Of a stretch of DNA of 64,000 nt, positions 55,152 through 64,000 are shown piece by piece. A program made the position numbers and the translations under genes. The DNA comes from Rhizobium sp. R634 (GTDB taxonomy: Bacteria; Pseudomonadota; Alphaproteobacteria; Rhizobiales; Rhizobiaceae), in the NCBI RefSeq assembly GCF_002211305.1, contig NZ_LOKW01000012.1:434001-498000 (forward strand), given 5' to 3'. Under the pieces are notes generated by a model. The model searched no databases. It was not told where the DNA came from and saw only the letters and a program-made list of their open reading frames with translations. Each line of letters starts with the position of its first letter. Positions within the stretch are counted from its first letter, which is position 1.

Positions 55152-56768
55152 CTAGTGAGCGCCGCCGCCGGAGAGTTGACCGGGCCTGCTGAGCAGCAGA
55201 CTTGCCAGCAGGGCGACGACGAGCGCGACACCGAGCAGAAAGAAGGTGTCGCTGAAGGCCATGATATTGGCCTGCCTGCGTATTTTGAGCGCGATGGCGA
55301 CGACGGCCTTGTTGCCGGCGAGAGCCTGATCGCTGACGCCGTGGTTCATGAAATAGGCTGTCAGCCTTGCAACGCGATCGCGCGTGGCTTCCTCGAAGAC
55401 CGAGACCGAGTTGGTCAGGATGTTCGAGTGGAACTGCTCGCGCTTCGACAGGAAGGTCTGCAGCGAGGCAATGCCGACCGCGCCGCCGAGATTGCGCATC
55501 ATGTTAAAGAGCGACGATGCCGTTCCGGCATTCTCCTGCTCGATACCTGATGTGGCGATGGCCGACAGCGGGGTAAAGACGAGCGCCTGGCCTATGGCGC
55601 GCACGATGTTCGGCCAGAAGAGCTGGTCGCTCGCATAATCGCCGGTCATGTGAACGTTCATGAAGTTCGAGGCGGCAAAGAGGGCAAAGCCGACGACGAT
55701 CAGCAGCCGGACATCGAAACGCTTCATCAGGCGCGGCACCAGCGGAATCAGCAGCAGTTGCGGGATGCCGGTCCATGCGAGGACCATACCGATCTGTTCG
55801 GAATTATAGCCCTGGATACGGGCGAGATAGATCGGCAGCACGAAAACCGAACCATAAAGCGCGATGCCGAGCAGGAAGTTGGCGACGATGCCGAAGCCGA
55901 AATTGCGCCGCAACAGAAGACGCAGGTTCAGGAGCGGATGGGCGGTCTTCAGCTCGATGACGATGAACAGCGTCAGCGAGACGGCGGCGACAACAGCCAG
56001 GCGGAGGATGAAATCGGAGCCGAACCAGTCTTCCTTGTTGCCCTCTTCCAGCACGGTCTGCAGGGCCGCCAGCCCGATCGCCATGGTGACGATGCCCGGC
56101 CAGTCACCCCTGGCGAGCAGCTTCAGGTTCATCGGCGCCCGCTCCAGCGAAGCAAAGAGCAGGCCGATCATCAGCGCGCCAGGGACCAGGTTGACGTAGA
56201 AAATATATTCCCAGCCCCAGTTCTCGGTGAGATAACCGCCGATCGTCGGGCCGATGGCCGGTGCGAAGGTGGCCGAAAGGGCAAACAGCGCGAGACCCAC
56301 CGGCTGCCTCGCCTTGGGCAGCAGCGTGATGATGATGGTGAAGGCCATCGGGATCAGCACGCCGCCGGAAAAGCCCTGAATAGCCCGCAGGATGATCATC
56401 TGCTGCAGATTGGCCGCAAAGGCGCAGGCGATGGAGAAGATCAGGAAGAGGATGGCATTGACGAGCAGATAGTTGCGCAATGAGAAGACCCGCGTCAGCC
56501 AGCCGCTCAAAGGAATGACGACGATCTCGGCGATCAGGTAGGAGGTCGAAATCCAGCCGCCGTCATCCGTGCCGGCGCCGATGGCACCCTGGATATCGGC
56601 AAGCGAGGCGTTGACGATCTGGATGTTGAGGACCGCCATGAAGGCGCCGAGCGTGGAGCCGACGACGGCCATCCACATGCGGAGCGGGCTGATGGCAGCG
56701 GGTTGGGCGGGCACCGCGGCGGGATGCGTGAGCGAATTGCTGTTTGCGGCGATCTGAAGAGTGGCCAT
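55152..56768 (-). CDS. EmrB-like DHA2 multidrug efflux permease
   Basis: 538 residues, 14 helices. LNIQIVNASLADIQGAIG in helix 1, ISTSYLIAEIVVIPLSGWL in the drug-binding region and a motif C-like FAPAIGPTIGGYL. With the EmrA-like protein encoded upstream it should form a tripartite pump through TolC-type outer-membrane channels. ATG 56768 is used; the frame extends slightly upstream. Homologous rhizobial RmrAB exports plant-derived toxins such as flavonoids. Confidence 0.93.
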   Translation of the reverse strand: MATLQIAANSNSLTHPAAVPAQPAAISPLRMWMAVVGSTLGAFMAVLNIQIVNASLADIQGAIGAGTDDGGWISTSYLIAEIVVIPLSGWLTRVFSLRNYLLVNAILFLIFSIACAFAANLQQMIILRAIQGFSGGVLIPMAFTIIITLLPKARQPVGLALFALSATFAPAIGPTIGGYLTENWGWEYIFYVNLVPGALMIGLLFASLERAPMNLKLLARGDWPGIVTMAIGLAALQTVLEEGNKEDWFGSDFILRLAVVAAVSLTLFIVIELKTAHPLLNLRLLLRRNFGFGIVANFLLGIALYGSVFVLPIYLARIQGYNSEQIGMVLAWTGIPQLLLIPLVPRLMKRFDVRLLIVVGFALFAASNFMNVHMTGDYASDQLFWPNIVRAIGQALVFTPLSAIATSGIEQENAGTASSLFNMMRNLGGAVGIASLQTFLSKREQFHSNILTNSVSVFEEATRDRVARLTAYFMNHGVSDQALAGNKAVVAIALKIRRQANIMAFSDTFFLLGVALVVALLASLLLSRPGQLSGGGAH

Positions 56769-56843
56769 GGCTGATCTCTTTCCGGTTCTCGCAGAAAACC
56801 TTCTCATGACGGGGTTCGGGCGGCATTCGGGGAAGGATCGGGA

Positions 56844-58034
56844 TTATCCAGCCGAGCTGAGTAATCCCTCGTCGGCCGCAGAGGTCTGCGCGGCTTTGGT
56901 ATCGATTTCAGGCTCGACCGACATGCCCGAGCGCAACAGGCCGCGCAGAGCCTCGTCGTCGATGACGATCTTGACCGGAATGCGCTGGACGATCTTGGTA
57001 AAGTTGCCGGTGGCGTTGTCAGGCGGCAGCAGCGAGAATTCGAGGCCGCTTGCCGGCGAAACGCTGTCGACATGGCCCTTGATCGTCGCGCCGGGAAAGC
57101 TGTCGACCTTGATCTCGACCGGCTGGCCGGGGCGAACGTAGGTCAGCTGCGTTTCCTTGAAATTGGCGACGACATAAACGGCATGCAGCGGCACGACGGC
57201 CATCAGCTGCGTACCGGAAGTGACATATTGGCCGACGCGGATCGAACGGGCGCCGACCGTGCCGTCGACGGCGGCGACGATATCGGTATAGGACAGATTA
57301 AGCTCAGCCTGACGCGCGGCAGCCGCCGCCCGGTCGCGCTCCGCAACCGCCTGCTGGCGCTCCGTCTCAAGCACAGGCACTTTGTTCTCAGCCGCGACGA
57401 GAGCCGCCCGGTCGCGCTCGACGGCGGCTGCGGCCTGGTCGCGGGCCGACTGGCTTTGTTCGGCGCGGGACTGCGTGCCGGCGCCGCTGGTGATCAGCCG
57501 GGCCGAGCGCGCCGCATCGGAAACGGCAAAATCCAGCGAGGCCTGCGAGGCCTCGATCGTCGCCTTGGCCTGTCCGATGACCGACTGCTGCAGGGCGATC
57601 TGGGCATCTATATTGGAAACGGCGGCTTCAGCCGCCTTCACATCGGCTCGTGCCTGCGAAAGGGCGGCCTGGAAGTCGCGGTCGTCGATGCGGGCGAGAA
57701 CCTGACCAGCCTTGACCGGGTCGTTGTCGTTGACGAGCACGTCCTTGATATACCCGGCGACCTTCGGGGCCACCGTCGTGTAATCGGCCTTCACATAGGC
57801 GTTGTCCGTCGATTCGATGAAGCGGCCAACCGTCCAGTAGCGATAGCCGAAATCGCCTGACAAGGCGACGCCGGCAAGCAGCGCAGCGGCGATGACCGCA
57901 CGCTTCACGGCTCTGCGGCCGGCTCTCTTCGGCGCTTCCACAGCCGGAGCTTCGACGACAGGCGCCTCGGCAGCAGGCGCGGCATCGGCCTGCCGGGCGG
58001 TGTCGAAAACATCCTTGCGCGGTAACTCAACCAT
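56844..58034 (-). CDS. EmrA-like membrane-fusion protein (HlyD family)
   Basis: 396 residues. An Ala/Pro-rich N-tail, one membrane helix (about 45-64), then DNAYVKADYTTVAPKVAGYI as the first biotinyl-lipoyl half-motif, a long Ala/Gln-rich coiled coil (130-240) and the second half DGTVGARSIRVGQYVTSG. Adaptor between the inner-membrane EmrB partner (75 nt downstream) and an outer-membrane channel. Divergent from a LysR gene which probably controls it. Confidence 0.94.
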   Translation of the reverse strand: MVELPRKDVFDTARQADAAPAAEAPVVEAPAVEAPKRAGRRAVKRAVIAAALLAGVALSGDFGYRYWTVGRFIESTDNAYVKADYTTVAPKVAGYIKDVLVNDNDPVKAGQVLARIDDRDFQAALSQARADVKAAEAAVSNIDAQIALQQSVIGQAKATIEASQASLDFAVSDAARSARLITSGAGTQSRAEQSQSARDQAAAAVERDRAALVAAENKVPVLETERQQAVAERDRAAAAARQAELNLSYTDIVAAVDGTVGARSIRVGQYVTSGTQLMAVVPLHAVYVVANFKETQLTYVRPGQPVEIKVDSFPGATIKGHVDSVSPASGLEFSLLPPDNATGNFTKIVQRIPVKIVIDDEALRGLLRSGMSVEPEIDTKAAQTSAADEGLLSSAG

Positions 58035-58169
58035 CGTGCTTCTCCTTCAATCCAGCCCCTCGGTACGAGGTCCTGTTCGTTGCGAAGAAAATGCACCCTG
58101 CCGTTCACCGTGATAATCTGCTTATATCGGGAAGGATCATCAACTCTCAGCGGATAATCCGAGGGCAAT
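58035..58169. promoter_or_regulatory. Divergent promoter region of the pump operon and LysR gene
   Basis: 135 nt between divergent start codons. GATAATC occurs twice (near 58111 and 58152). A LysR-type site is expected here by analogy with other LysR/pump pairs; no clear T-N11-A palindrome stands out. Confidence 0.4.
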
Positions 58170-59072
58170 ATGGATCGGCTGACAAGCCTCACAGTCTTTG
58201 GCCGCGTGGTGGAATGCGGCGGCTTCTCCGCCGCCGCGCGCCGGCTCAACATGTCCGTCACCATGGTCGGCAATCACGTGCAATCGCTGGAAGATCGGCT
58301 CGGCGTCAGGCTGCTCAACCGCACCACGCGCAAGGTGAGCCTGACGGAAACCGGCAAATATTATTATGAACGCTCCTCGCAGATCCTTGCCGAGCTCGAA
58401 GAGGCCGACCGGACGGCGGGGGCGCTGAGCACCACGCCGCGCGGCACGCTGAAGGTCTACACCAGCAGCGCCATCGTGCGTTTCCTGCTGCCCGTCGTCA
58501 GCGAATATATGGAACTCTATCCATCGATCGCGCTTGATTTCAGCGTCGGCGAACGAATGGTCGACATGATCGAGGACGGCTACGATCTGGTGATCCGAAC
58601 TGTGCCGCCGCCGGATTCCTCGCTTGTCGCGCGCAAGCTGACACCCTGGCGCCATATGCTCGTCTGCTCGCCGGCCTATTTCGACAGCCACCCGATGCCG
58701 CAAAGGCCGGCCGAGGTCGCCGATCACAATTGCCTGCAATATGCCTATTACCCGTATGGCGAGGAATGGCGCTTCGAGGATTGCGAAGGCCGGCAGGAAA
58801 GCGTCAAGATCGGCGGCAACGTCGTCTCCAACAGCGCGGAAATGCTGCGTTTCCTGACGCTGAATGGCCAGGGCATCTTCCTGGCGCCGAGCTTCGTGGT
58901 CTTCGACGACATCGCCGAAGGACGGCTGGTGAAGATCATGCCGGACTACAGGCCGGTCGAATTCAACATCAACGCCGTCTATCCCAACCGCAGCCATCTG
59001 GCGACCAAGGTGCGTTTGTTCATTGATCTCCTGGCGGAGAGATTTGCGGAGCATCGCAAGTGGATGACGTGA
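58170..59072 (+). CDS. LysR family transcriptional regulator
   Basis: 300 residues. N-terminal winged helix MDRLTSLTVFGRVVECGGFSAAARRLNMS and LNRTTRKVSLTETGKYYYER; the C-terminal effector domain is periplasmic-binding-protein-like (LDFSVGERMVDMIEDGYDLVIR). Groups with the AaeR/DmlR-like branch that controls neighbouring transporters. Likely activator or repressor of the divergent EmrAB-like operon. Confidence 0.94.
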   Translation: MDRLTSLTVFGRVVECGGFSAAARRLNMSVTMVGNHVQSLEDRLGVRLLNRTTRKVSLTETGKYYYERSSQILAELEEADRTAGALSTTPRGTLKVYTSSAIVRFLLPVVSEYMELYPSIALDFSVGERMVDMIEDGYDLVIRTVPPPDSSLVARKLTPWRHMLVCSPAYFDSHPMPQRPAEVADHNCLQYAYYPYGEEWRFEDCEGRQESVKIGGNVVSNSAEMLRFLTLNGQGIFLAPSFVVFDDIAEGRLVKIMPDYRPVEFNINAVYPNRSHLATKVRLFIDLLAERFAEHRKWMT

Positions 59073-59093
59073 CGGGGTGCGGGTGGGGATTGC

Positions 59094-59310
59094 CCTCCTG
59101 CCCTGCCGGGCATCTCACCCACAAGGGGGATTGGCAGGAAGCCATCCCTCGCCCCGAATTACGGTTCATGTGACGGCCCGTTGTTTGGGGAAGCCATCGC
59201 GCCCATCCGATATCCCTCCTTGTAGGGGAGATGCCCGGCAGGGCAAAGCGCCAGCCCTTCGCTCGCGCTCCGGGCGTTCGTCATTGCAATCGATTCACTG
59301 GATCGATTGC
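59094..59310. repeat. Pair of inverted RIME-like elements plus palindrome
   Basis: Copy one (about 59094-59134) has CCCTGCCGGGCATCTC; copy two (about 59210-59247) has GAGATGCCCGGCAGGG, the inverted version. They match the element in the Mrp operon. A perfect GCAATCGAT (59286-59294) / ATCGATTGC (59302-59310) hairpin follows and may end the minus-strand aminotransferase transcript. The whole LysR-aminotransferase gap is taken up by repeats. Confidence 0.75.
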
Positions 59311-59332
59311 TCCCGCTCTGCGGGACCATTCC

Positions 59333-60220
59333 TCACTCCTCGCTCTCGCTTCTGCCGTGGGCCCAGTCCATGTACAGGTCCAGCGCCTTGCGGGTGACCG
59401 GGCCTTCCTGAAAGTCGCGGCCGTCGAGGCGGGTGACGCCGACGACCTTGGAATAGTTGCCGGTGGTGAAGATCTCGTCGGCCTGCATGAAATCCTCGAC
59501 GGAGAGCGTCGTCTCGACGACATCGAAACCGGCCTTCCGCAAGAGGCCGATGATCCGGGCGCGGGTGATGCCGGCAAGGAAGGTGCGGTTGGCGGCGGGC
59601 GTCATCACCACGCCGTCGCGCACCAGGAAGACGTTGGACGAGGCAGTCTCGACGACATTGCCGTTCAAATCGCGCACCAGCGCATTGTCGAAGCCGCGGC
59701 TGCGAGCCTCGGCGATCATGCGTCCGCTGTTCGGATAGAGCGAGCCGGTCTTCGCCTCGGTCATTGCGGTTTCCGGCGATGGCCGGCGATAGGGCGAGAC
59801 GGTGAGGCTGGTGCCGCCATGGCCACCCATCGGCGCCTCGAACAGGCACAGCGCAAAGCGGGTCGATTCGGCGTCGACGGAGACGACGCTGCCCGGCGAA
59901 CCGTGCTCGCCCCAATACATCGGCTTGATGTAGATTGCCGTCGCGCCATCGAATTTCTCAACGCCTTCCCAGGCGAGCGCTGCGATCTCCTCGGCCGATT
60001 TCACCGGTTTCAAGCCCATGGCAAGCGCCGAGCGGTTGACACGCTGGCAGTGCAGCTCGAGGTCCGGCGCGATGCCGTCGAACCAGCGGGCTCCGTCGAA
60101 GACCGAGGAGCCCAGCCACATGGCATGCGACGTCGGCCCGATCAGCGGCGGATTGCCGGGAAGCCACTCTCCGTCGACATGCGTCCAGGTGGTTGAGCGG
60201 GGTGATGTATCGACGGCCAT
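59333..60220 (-). CDS. Branched-chain aminotransferase-type (class IV PLP enzyme)
   Basis: 295 residues. The PLP Lys is in [19 protein letters not shown], followed by [15 protein letters not shown] with the conserved Glu. N-terminal [13 protein letters not shown] is typical of IlvE-like enzymes. It probably makes branched-chain amino acids from their keto acids, but D-amino acid or other class IV aminotransferases cannot be excluded. ATG 60220 has GGGAGGG in front. Stands alone, with repeats downstream. Confidence 0.9.
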   Translation of the reverse strand: MAVDTSPRSTTWTHVDGEWLPGNPPLIGPTSHAMWLGSSVFDGARWFDGIAPDLELHCQRVNRSALAMGLKPVKSAEEIAALAWEGVEKFDGATAIYIKPMYWGEHGSPGSVVSVDAESTRFALCLFEAPMGGHGGTSLTVSPYRRPSPETAMTEAKTGSLYPNSGRMIAEARSRGFDNALVRDLNGNVVETASSNVFLVRDGVVMTPAANRTFLAGITRARIIGLLRKAGFDVVETTLSVEDFMQADEIFTTGNYSKVVGVTRLDGRDFQEGPVTRKALDLYMDWAHGRSESEE

Positions 60221-60470
60221 GTTGCCCTCCCTTTTTTTAAAGCCGGAAAAAGCAAAACCGCCGCGGCAAGCCGGGTCAAGAAGAAATCCGGCCACAAAAT
60301 GCGGAAGCAAGAAAATGCCGGAGGACGGCGTCAGGCCGCAATATTCCTGCGCAGCAGCACGCGCTGAAGCGATGGGTGCATCAGCAAAAGTGATGGAATG
60401 GATGGTTGGAACGGCGGCCGGCCGCATGCCATCATGGGGCAGTCGCAGGGAGCAGCAAGGGAAAACACCG

Positions 60471-61514
60471 ATGAGAGCCATGTATTACGAAGCCTTCGAA
60501 AAGGCGCCCGAGATTCGCACCCTGCCCGACCCCACGCCAGCCGAGGACGGTGTCGTCATTGCGGTCGGCGCCAGCGGGCTCTGCCGTAGCGACTGGCACG
60601 GCTGGATGGGACATGATCCCGATATCCGCCTGCCGCATGTGCCGGGCCACGAACTCGCCGGGCGGGTCGTCGCCACCGGCCGCGGCGTGATGCGTTTCAA
60701 GGTGGGCGACCGGGTGACCGTGCCCTTCGTTTCCGGCTGCGGCCATTGCGGCGAATGCCATTCCGGCAATCAGCAGGTCTGCCCCAACCAGTTCCAGCCG
60801 GGTTTCACCCATTGGGGCTCCTTCGCCGAATATGTGGCGATCGATTATGCCGACACCAATCTGGTGCACCTGCCCGATACGATCGACGATGCGACGGCGG
60901 CAAGCCTCGGCTGCCGCTTCGCCACTTCGTTCCGCGCCGTCGCCGACCAGGCGCGCACCAAGCCCGGCGAATGGATCGCAGTGCATGGCTGCGGCGGCGT
61001 CGGCCTTTCGGCAATCATGATCGCCACCGCACTCGGGGCCAATGCGATCGGCATCGACATCTCGGAGGAGAAGCTCGCCTTCGCGCGCGAATGCGGGGCG
61101 GTGGCGACGGTCAACGCATCCGGTGTCGCCGACGTGGCGGAGGCAGTCCGCGAGATCACCAAGGGCGGCGCGCATGTTTCGATCGATGCGCTCGGCCATC
61201 CCGCCACCTGCTTCAATTCGATCAAGAATCTGCGCCGGCGCGGCCGGCATGTGCAGGTGGGGCTGATGCTCGGCGAACATGCCGCGCCGCAAATCCCGAT
61301 GGCGCAGGTGATCGGCCACGAGCTGGAGATCTACGGCAGCCACGGCATGCAGGCCTGGCGCTACGACGCCATGCTGTCGATGCTTGCCGCCGGCAAGATC
61401 GCTCCGCAGAAGCTGATCGGACGCCGCGTCAGCCTGGAAGAAGCCGTGCCGGCGCTGATGGCGCTCGACAAGGCGGAAGCGACGGGCATCAGCGTGATCA
61501 CACGGTTTTCATAA
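60471..61514 (+). CDS. Zinc-dependent alcohol dehydrogenase family protein
   Basis: 347 residues. Catalytic zinc site Cys in [10 protein letters not shown] and His-Glu in [10 protein letters not shown]; structural zinc Cys cluster [18 protein letters not shown](P)-binding [10 protein letters not shown]. Medium-chain dehydrogenase. An upstream open frame does not show protein features; ATG 60471 follows AAGGGA. Substrate unknown. It is divergent from the aminotransferase gene, about 250 nt apart. Confidence 0.93.
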   Translation: MRAMYYEAFEKAPEIRTLPDPTPAEDGVVIAVGASGLCRSDWHGWMGHDPDIRLPHVPGHELAGRVVATGRGVMRFKVGDRVTVPFVSGCGHCGECHSGNQQVCPNQFQPGFTHWGSFAEYVAIDYADTNLVHLPDTIDDATAASLGCRFATSFRAVADQARTKPGEWIAVHGCGGVGLSAIMIATALGANAIGIDISEEKLAFARECGAVATVNASGVADVAEAVREITKGGAHVSIDALGHPATCFNSIKNLRRRGRHVQVGLMLGEHAAPQIPMAQVIGHELEIYGSHGMQAWRYDAMLSMLAAGKIAPQKLIGRRVSLEEAVPALMALDKAEATGISVITRFS

Positions 61515-61766
61515 GGCAGCGGCACGGCCGCCGGCCTTATCCAGCCACGCCAACGTATTATAGGCGCAGAGCCTTCCGACACGGTGCGGCCGGCGCACAT
61601 TTGCCGCAGCCGGACAGGCCTTGCGAAACCTGTCCGCCGCACCGATATCGGGGCCATCGGCTTACCACCGCCTGGATCGCGGTGGTTGCCAAAGATGGCG
61701 CAAGGGTCTAACGGCTGCGGCCGAAGAAAGGCCAACAAGAAAAGCCTGCAAGAAAAAGAAAGAGAC
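61515..61766 (+). other. Structured intergenic region with three tandem hairpins
   Basis: No gene seen. Three stem-loops: TGCGGC/GCCGCA (61585-61608), GGACAGG/CCTGTCC (61612-61635) and CCACCGC/GCGGTGG (61665-61685). They might form a 5' leader of the cupin gene or a decayed repeat. Confidence 0.5.
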
Positions 61767-62246
61767 ATGATGTCCAACTCATTTGTGAACACGCATGCCG
61801 GTGACGAAACCGGTGATAGGACGAAACGCTTCTTCGTCCTCGGCGAGCGGATCGAGCGGCGGCTTCGCATCCGCGGGAACTGGCTCAATATCTTTGACAT
61901 CACCGTACCATCAGGCAGCCGGACGCCTAGACATGCGCATGCGAGCCCGGAGGTATTCCGCATTCTGGAGGGTCGCCTGACAATCTGGCGCCTTACCGAC
62001 AGCGGCCCCGAAGAGATCGAGGCGGGCGCCGGCGACATCGTCAGCATCGCGCCCTTCATGGTGCACGGCTACGCCAATCGCGGCACCGTCCCTGCGGTGT
62101 TTTCGGCGATCATCGGCCGCGACATGGCCCAATTCATCGAAGCGGAAGGCGCGACGGAGCCGCCCAAGGCCAGCCCCTCGCCGGAGACCATCGCCCGCAT
62201 GACCGCGGCCGCCAATGCCTACGGGATTACGATCCTCGCGGCCTGA
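61767..62246 (+). CDS. Cupin domain-containing protein
   Basis: 159 residues. Cupin motif 1 includes SGSRTPRHAHASPEVFRILEGR (His pair, Glu) split over two strands; motif 2 has GDIVSIAPFMVHGYAN (His). The small single-domain size suggests a metal-binding protein with unknown substrate. Two ATGs are adjacent (61767 and 61770); ribosome-binding site is weak. A C-terminal helix follows the cupin barrel. Confidence 0.88.
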   Translation: MMSNSFVNTHAGDETGDRTKRFFVLGERIERRLRIRGNWLNIFDITVPSGSRTPRHAHASPEVFRILEGRLTIWRLTDSGPEEIEAGAGDIVSIAPFMVHGYANRGTVPAVFSAIIGRDMAQFIEAEGATEPPKASPSPETIARMTAAANAYGITILAA

Positions 62247-62423
62247 TGCGCCCCTCCGCCTGGGGCGGTCTTGCCGCCTCAGAAATTCCGAAGGCTGATG
62301 GAACCTACGCTGATGTTAAGACGATGATGGAAAGACGATGGATGATGCGTTTATATAGCGTCTCTTCGAACGCTTCGCGTCACCACTCGACGCAGCATCA
62401 AAACCTCAACGAATAGGGTCCCT

Positions 62424-63698
62424 GTGTTTCTGGAAATTGGAATTGTGGCGCTTCTCACCATCCTCAATGGTGTGCTCGCCATGTCGGAGTTGGCCGTCGT
62501 GTCTTCTCGGACAGCCCGCCTGAAGGTTCTCTCCGACAATGGGAGCAAGGGTGCGGCTCAGGCAATCAGACTTGCCGAAAACCCCGGCCGCTTTCTCTCC
62601 ACGGTTCAGATCGGCATCACGCTGGTCGGCGTCCTCTCGGGCGCCTTCTCAGGGGCCACACTCGGGGGCCGCTTGGCCGGGTGGCTGGAAACACAAGGAA
62701 TGTCGTCGACGGCCGCTGACGCCGTCGGCGTCGGTTCGGTCGTCGTCGCAATCACCTATCTCTCCCTCATCGTCGGCGAGCTTGTTCCAAAGCAGATCGC
62801 TTTGCGAGAACCGGAAGCAGTCGCGGCGAAGGTCGCCCCCGCCATGGCAGTGCTTTCGAAAATTGCGCTGCCTCTCGTATGGCTTCTGAACGCCTCCGGA
62901 AATCTTGTGCTCAAGCTGCTGGGCCAGACAGGAAAAGGCGGCGATAACGTCTCCGACGAAGAAATCAAAACCGTTCTGGCCGAGGCGCAGTCGGCCGGCG
63001 TGATCGAAAGCGAAGAGTCCGCGATGATATCAGGCGTCATGCGGCTGGCGGACCGCACCGCCCGAGCGCTTATGACGCCGCGGCGGGACGTCGAAATCAT
63101 CGATATCGACGATAGCCTCGATGAAATTCGAGCTCAGCTGCACCGGACGAAGCGGTCCCGGCTGCCCGTCCGCAAAGGCAGTTCGGACGAGGTGATCGGC
63201 ATTCTTCCGGTCAAGGATTTCTACGATTCGATGTCCGAACACGGCAGCGCCGATATCCAGGCCCTGACGCAGGACGTGCCGGTTGTTTCAGACCTTTCAA
63301 CCGCCATTCATGTGATTGAAGCAATCAGAAAATCGCCGGTCCACATGGTGCTGGTCTTTGACGAGTACGGCCATTTCGAGGGGATTGTTTCGTCGGGCGA
63401 CATTCTCGAAGCGATCATGGGGGCTCTCCAGGAGGGACCGGTCGACGAACAGGCGATCGTTCGCAGGGACGACGGGTCCTACCTGGTGTCCGGCTGGACG
63501 CCGATCGACGAATTCGCCGAGTTCTTAAATCTCAAGCTCGATGACGACCTCGAATATCAGACCGTAGCCGGCCTGGTACTGGAAGAGCTGAAACATCTGC
63601 CGGAACTGGGCGAGAGCTTCACGAGAGACGGATGGCGCTTCGAAGTCATCGATCTCGACGGCAGGCGCGTGGACAAAATACTCGTGTCTGCCGAGTGA
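62424..63698 (+). CDS. Membrane CBS-domain transporter (HlyC/CorC family, CNNM-like)
   Basis: 424 residues with a GTG start. The DUF21 domain has three to four helices (about 1-150) with [20 protein letters not shown] and [19 protein letters not shown]. Two CBS domains (about 205-330) follow with RAMLTPRRDV-like and [18 protein letters not shown] motifs, then a C-terminal CorC_HlyC domain (about 345-424). Proteins of this group are involved in Mg2+/Co2+ efflux or tolerance; old haemolysin naming should not be trusted. Confidence 0.92.
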   Translation: MFLEIGIVALLTILNGVLAMSELAVVSSRTARLKVLSDNGSKGAAQAIRLAENPGRFLSTVQIGITLVGVLSGAFSGATLGGRLAGWLETQGMSSTAADAVGVGSVVVAITYLSLIVGELVPKQIALREPEAVAAKVAPAMAVLSKIALPLVWLLNASGNLVLKLLGQTGKGGDNVSDEEIKTVLAEAQSAGVIESEESAMISGVMRLADRTARALMTPRRDVEIIDIDDSLDEIRAQLHRTKRSRLPVRKGSSDEVIGILPVKDFYDSMSEHGSADIQALTQDVPVVSDLSTAIHVIEAIRKSPVHMVLVFDEYGHFEGIVSSGDILEAIMGALQEGPVDEQAIVRRDDGSYLVSGWTPIDEFAEFLNLKLDDDLEYQTVAGLVLEELKHLPELGESFTRDGWRFEVIDLDGRRVDKILVSAE

Positions 63699-63801
63699 AC
63701 CTGCGGGTGCGTTCCTCGTCCGTCAGGCGCGGCAGCGGCAAGACCGACAAGATCCGAATCCGCCACATGGAAGATGTGGTCCGACAGCAGGAGTGAACGC
63801 C

Positions 63802-64000
63802 ATGGCATGGTCCGCCCACCAATATGTGAAATTCGAGGACGAGCGCACGCGGCCGGCCCGCGATCTTCTGGCGCAGGTGCCGCTGCAGAGCATCCGCCGC
63901 GCCGTCGATCTCGGCTGCGGGCCGGGCAATTCGACCGAACTCATCATCGACCGCTACGGGGCAGAGGGCGTCTCGGGCCTAGACAGCGATTTGAACATGC
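63802..64000 (+). CDS. tam: Trans-aconitate 2-methyltransferase, 3' truncated by the window
   Basis: Only the first 66 residues are visible: [23 protein letters not shown], the usual start of Tam, followed by SAM-binding motif [12 protein letters not shown]. Tam methylates trans-aconitate, a by-product that inhibits aconitase. ATG 63802 follows AGGAG. The remainder lies beyond base 64000. Confidence 0.88.
   Translation, partial: MAWSAHQYVKFEDERTRPARDLLAQVPLQSIRRAVDLGCGPGNSTELIIDRYGAEGVSGLDSDLNM

Noticed and set aside
63699..63801. Short in-frame stretch before tam ending in [18 protein letters not shown]
   Set aside because: Too short, no start signal of note; possibly the remains of a gene, but not supportable.

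Overview
The window looks like chromosomal DNA of a Rhizobium species, probably in the R. leguminosarum / R. etli group. This rests on gene content: a Ros/MucR zinc-finger regulator, a DmeR-DmeF cobalt/nickel module, a seven-gene Mrp (Pha/Mnh) antiporter and several alphaproteobacterial DUF families. High-GC codon use and RIME-like mosaic intergenic repeats point the same way. No rRNA, tRNA, insertion sequence, prophage or CRISPR array was seen. The DNA is densely coded with short operons on both strands. The first gene (class A penicillin-binding protein) and the last (trans-aconitate methyltransferase) are cut by the window edges.

Layout. 1-12 kb: a PBP1A-type peptidoglycan synthase, a split DUF1214/DUF1254 pair, a DUF2336 protein, a soluble chemotaxis receptor with DUF1491, a histidine kinase overlapping a peptidoglycan-binding membrane protein, DUF5330 and SufE. 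12-19 kb: the mucR/rosR regulator with a long AT-rich upstream region, then the Mrp operon mnhA-G, interrupted by a RIME-like repeat between C and D. 19-32 kb: housekeeping and stress genes (MsrB, pentapeptide protein, acetyltransferase, TrhA, UspA, VOC protein, AI-2E-type permease, FAD oxidoreductase, polysaccharide deacetylase, oligopeptidase B, DUF1697, TetR, homocysteine methyltransferase). 32-41 kb: an MFS exporter, SelO, PQQ glucose dehydrogenase, a class A beta-lactamase and dmeRF. 41-50 kb: acetyltransferase, GST, two c-type cytochromes, LysE exporter with a YafY-type regulator, metallophosphoesterase, Fe-type SodB, a PmtA-like methyltransferase and a TauE permease. 50-64 kb: MFS, TetR with GST, NAD synthetase, a class III cyclase next to an EmrAB-type efflux pair with LysR, a class IV aminotransferase, alcohol dehydrogenase, cupin, a CorC/HlyC-type membrane protein and tam.

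Much of the window deals with the envelope and with stress or efflux: pumps paired with local regulators and visible operator palindromes, oxidative-stress repair (MsrB, SodB, SelO), metal export (DmeF) and pH/Na+ homeostasis (Mrp).

The least explained signals are RNA-level. One is the leader of an acetyltransferase gene (about 41374-41443), which can form three mutually exclusive helices. The other is the hairpin after the glucose dehydrogenase gene, whose 3' arm is also the ribosome-binding site of the next small gene. Start codons, structures and operators were read by eye and no searches were run.
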